NCBI RefSeq assembly: GCF_900091725.1 | Contig: NZ_FMBW01000071.1 | Location: 1 to 64,000 of the forward strand | Direction: 5' to 3' | Origin: Streptomyces sp. DvalAA-43 | GTDB lineage: Bacteria; Actinomycetota; Actinomycetes; Streptomycetales; Streptomycetaceae | DNA length: 64,000 bases | Shown: one piece after another, positions 62,824 to 64,000 of the stretch | Numbering within the stretch: position 1 is the stretch's first letter | How the letters are laid out: each line of letters starts with the position of its first letter | Made by a program: the position numbers and the translations under genes | The notes under the pieces: model-generated | The model's database searches: none | What the model saw: only the letters and a program-made list of their open reading frames with translations | What the model was told of the DNA's origin: nothing

Positions 62824-63906
62824 TCAGCTCTGCCGAATGACCAGTCTGCCACCCTGACGCATGGCTTCGACGCGGCCCGGCAGGTTGATGGCCCGCTGGC
62901 CGCGCCAGCCGGTGATCAGACGGTCGACTTCCTCGATGTGCCGGGCGAAGAGCGAACCGGCCGGGGAGCCCGCCGCCATGGCGGCCCGGCGCAGGACCCT
63001 GCGGCGCACGGCGGGCGGCAGCGCGTACAGCTTGGCGCACTCCAGACGGCCCGCGTCGTCCCGTACGGCGCTGTCGGCCTCGGCGGCCCAGGTGTCCAGT
63101 GCGTCGGCGTCGTCGCGGGAGAGCTGGGCGGTACGGGCCAGGGCCTCGACGACGCCCTTGCCCAGCGCCTTCTCCAGGGCGGGCAGGCCCTCGTGGCGCA
63201 GCCGGGAGCGGGTGTAGGCGGGGTCGATGTTGTGCGGGTCGTCCCAGACGGGCAGGGACTGGACGAGGCAGGCCTTGCGGGCGGTCTGCCGGTCGAGCTG
63301 GAGGAAGGGGCGGCGGTAGCGGCCGGCCGGTCCGGACGCGGCGGCCATGCCGGAGAGGGAGCGGATGCCGGAGCCGCGGGCGAGGCCGAGCAGCACCGTC
63401 TCCGCCTGGTCGTCACGGGTGTGTCCGAGCAGGACGGCGGCGGCGCCGTGCCGTTCGGCCGCCGCGTCCAGGGCGGCGTAGCGGGCGTCGCGGGCCGCGG
63501 CCTCGGGTCCGCCCTCGTGGCCGACCCGCACGGCGACGGCCTCGACCGGGTCGAGGCGCAGGGCGGCGAGGCGGTCGGCGACCTCGGCGGCCCGGGTGTC
63601 GGAGCCGTCCTGGAGGCCGTGGTCGACGGTGATCCCGCCGGCCCGGACGTCGAGTTTGGGGGCCTCGAAGGCGAGGGCGGAGGCGAGGGCCATGGAGTCG
63701 GCGCCGCCGGAGCAGGCCACCAGCACCAGCGGGGTGTCGGGGCGCTCGGGAAGTGCGGCGCGCTGCCTGCCCGCACCGGCTTCGGCGAGCTCGGGGTGCG
63801 GGGTGCGCCGGGAGTGGTCGGCGCTTCGGGTGTGTTCGGTGAGGACGTCGTGGAGTACGCGGCGGACCGCCAGGCGTATCGCCGCGACCGCAGGATGGGG
63901 ACCCAT
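62824..63906 (-). CDS. tilS: tRNA(Ile)-lysidine synthase
   Basis: 360 residues. PP-loop ATPase with ACSGGADSMALA, then HGLQDGSDTRAAEVA, LLGHTRDDQAETVLLGLARGSG and the RSRLRHEGLPAL region. It puts lysidine at C34 of the AUA-decoding tRNA. The N-terminal 50 residues before the PP-loop are longer than usual. An extra C-terminal substrate-binding domain found in E. coli is shortened. 85 bases upstream of hpt on the same strand. Confidence 0.93.
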   Translation of the reverse strand: MGPHPAVAAIRLAVRRVLHDVLTEHTRSADHSRRTPHPELAEAGAGRQRAALPERPDTPLVLVACSGGADSMALASALAFEAPKLDVRAGGITVDHGLQDGSDTRAAEVADRLAALRLDPVEAVAVRVGHEGGPEAAARDARYAALDAAAERHGAAAVLLGHTRDDQAETVLLGLARGSGIRSLSGMAAASGPAGRYRRPFLQLDRQTARKACLVQSLPVWDDPHNIDPAYTRSRLRHEGLPALEKALGKGVVEALARTAQLSRDDADALDTWAAEADSAVRDDAGRLECAKLYALPPAVRRRVLRRAAMAAGSPAGSLFARHIEEVDRLITGWRGQRAINLPGRVEAMRQGGRLVIRQS

Positions 63907-64000
63907 GTCCGGTGCCCTTCGTGGAGTTCGGTGAGGTGCCTCGAAGTGGCGGACGGGGAGTGTGCCGTCACTCAGAGTGCGTCGATGGTGACAGAGGCAA

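Noticed and set aside
63907..64000. A further gene at the right edge upstream of tilS.
   Set aside because: No start with a ribosome site or family-like residues is visible in the last 94 bases on either strand.

Overview
This is a chromosomal window from a high-GC actinomycete, almost certainly a Streptomyces. Codon positions are strongly GC-biased, GTG starts are frequent, and many genes overlap by 1 or 4 bases. The diagnostic genes are the sigE-cseA-cseB-cseC envelope-stress operon, lsr2, clpC with a ClgR-type box, the actinobacterial tilS-hpt-ftsH / folE / folP-folB-folK block, and an rRNA-type promoter and leader at the left edge. From memory, the order resembles the conserved core region of S. 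coelicolor around sigE to ftsH. I see no prophage, insertion sequence, CRISPR array or biosynthetic gene cluster. This is mostly housekeeping core with a few lineage-specific pieces.

Layout. 1-300: strong promoter and leader of an rRNA operon that reads leftwards out of the window. 293-4958: GlxA-type regulator, cysteine hydrolase, methyltransferase-proC pair, small membrane and SH3-type proteins. 5091-7321: a Ser/Thr kinase-PQQ gene broken by a frameshift. 7408-14409: ilvD, a TIM-barrel protein, Ppx/GppA phosphatase, a cysteine-rich protein, and a remarkable membrane protein joining sigma-like, zinc anti-sigma-like and BACON parts. 14648-20138: genome maintenance (radA, disA, mutY) with a PAP2 phosphatase. 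20345-23772: sigE-cseABC. 23846-26133: DHA2 drug exporter and divergent TetR regulator around a double operator. 26182-27874: M23 peptidase, then a decayed trypco2/trypsin pair. 28007-33432: clpC, SCO3374-type protein, lsr2, N-acetylglutamate synthase-like GNAT, BlaI-type regulator and a tiny membrane protein.

33481-39930 (minus strand) holds a tightly packed cofactor operon, DUF2520/PanG-like, panC, nadB, nadC, coaX, joining pantothenate/CoA and NAD synthesis. 40187-45495: threonine-aldolase-like enzyme, ArsR-type regulator, TmrB-like ATP-binding protein and a LuxR-type two-component system. 45592-47767: a MidA/NDUFAF7-type methyltransferase followed by a stand-alone NuoD. 47875-52800: coiled-coil membrane protein and an osmoprotectant (OpuC-type) ABC transporter with a divergent ATPase gene. 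52837-55930: an esterase divergent from a lysyl-phosphatidylglycerol-synthase-like protein. 55962-59770: folate genes. 59925-63906: ftsH, hpt, tilS.

The most unusual items are the sigma/anti-sigma/BACON fusion, the trypco2-trypsin remnant (a domain pair known from NTP-dependent conflict systems), the kinase frameshift, the MidA-NuoD pairing, and several clear operator, hairpin and minisatellite structures. All functions are read from sequence and remembered family features. No database search was run.
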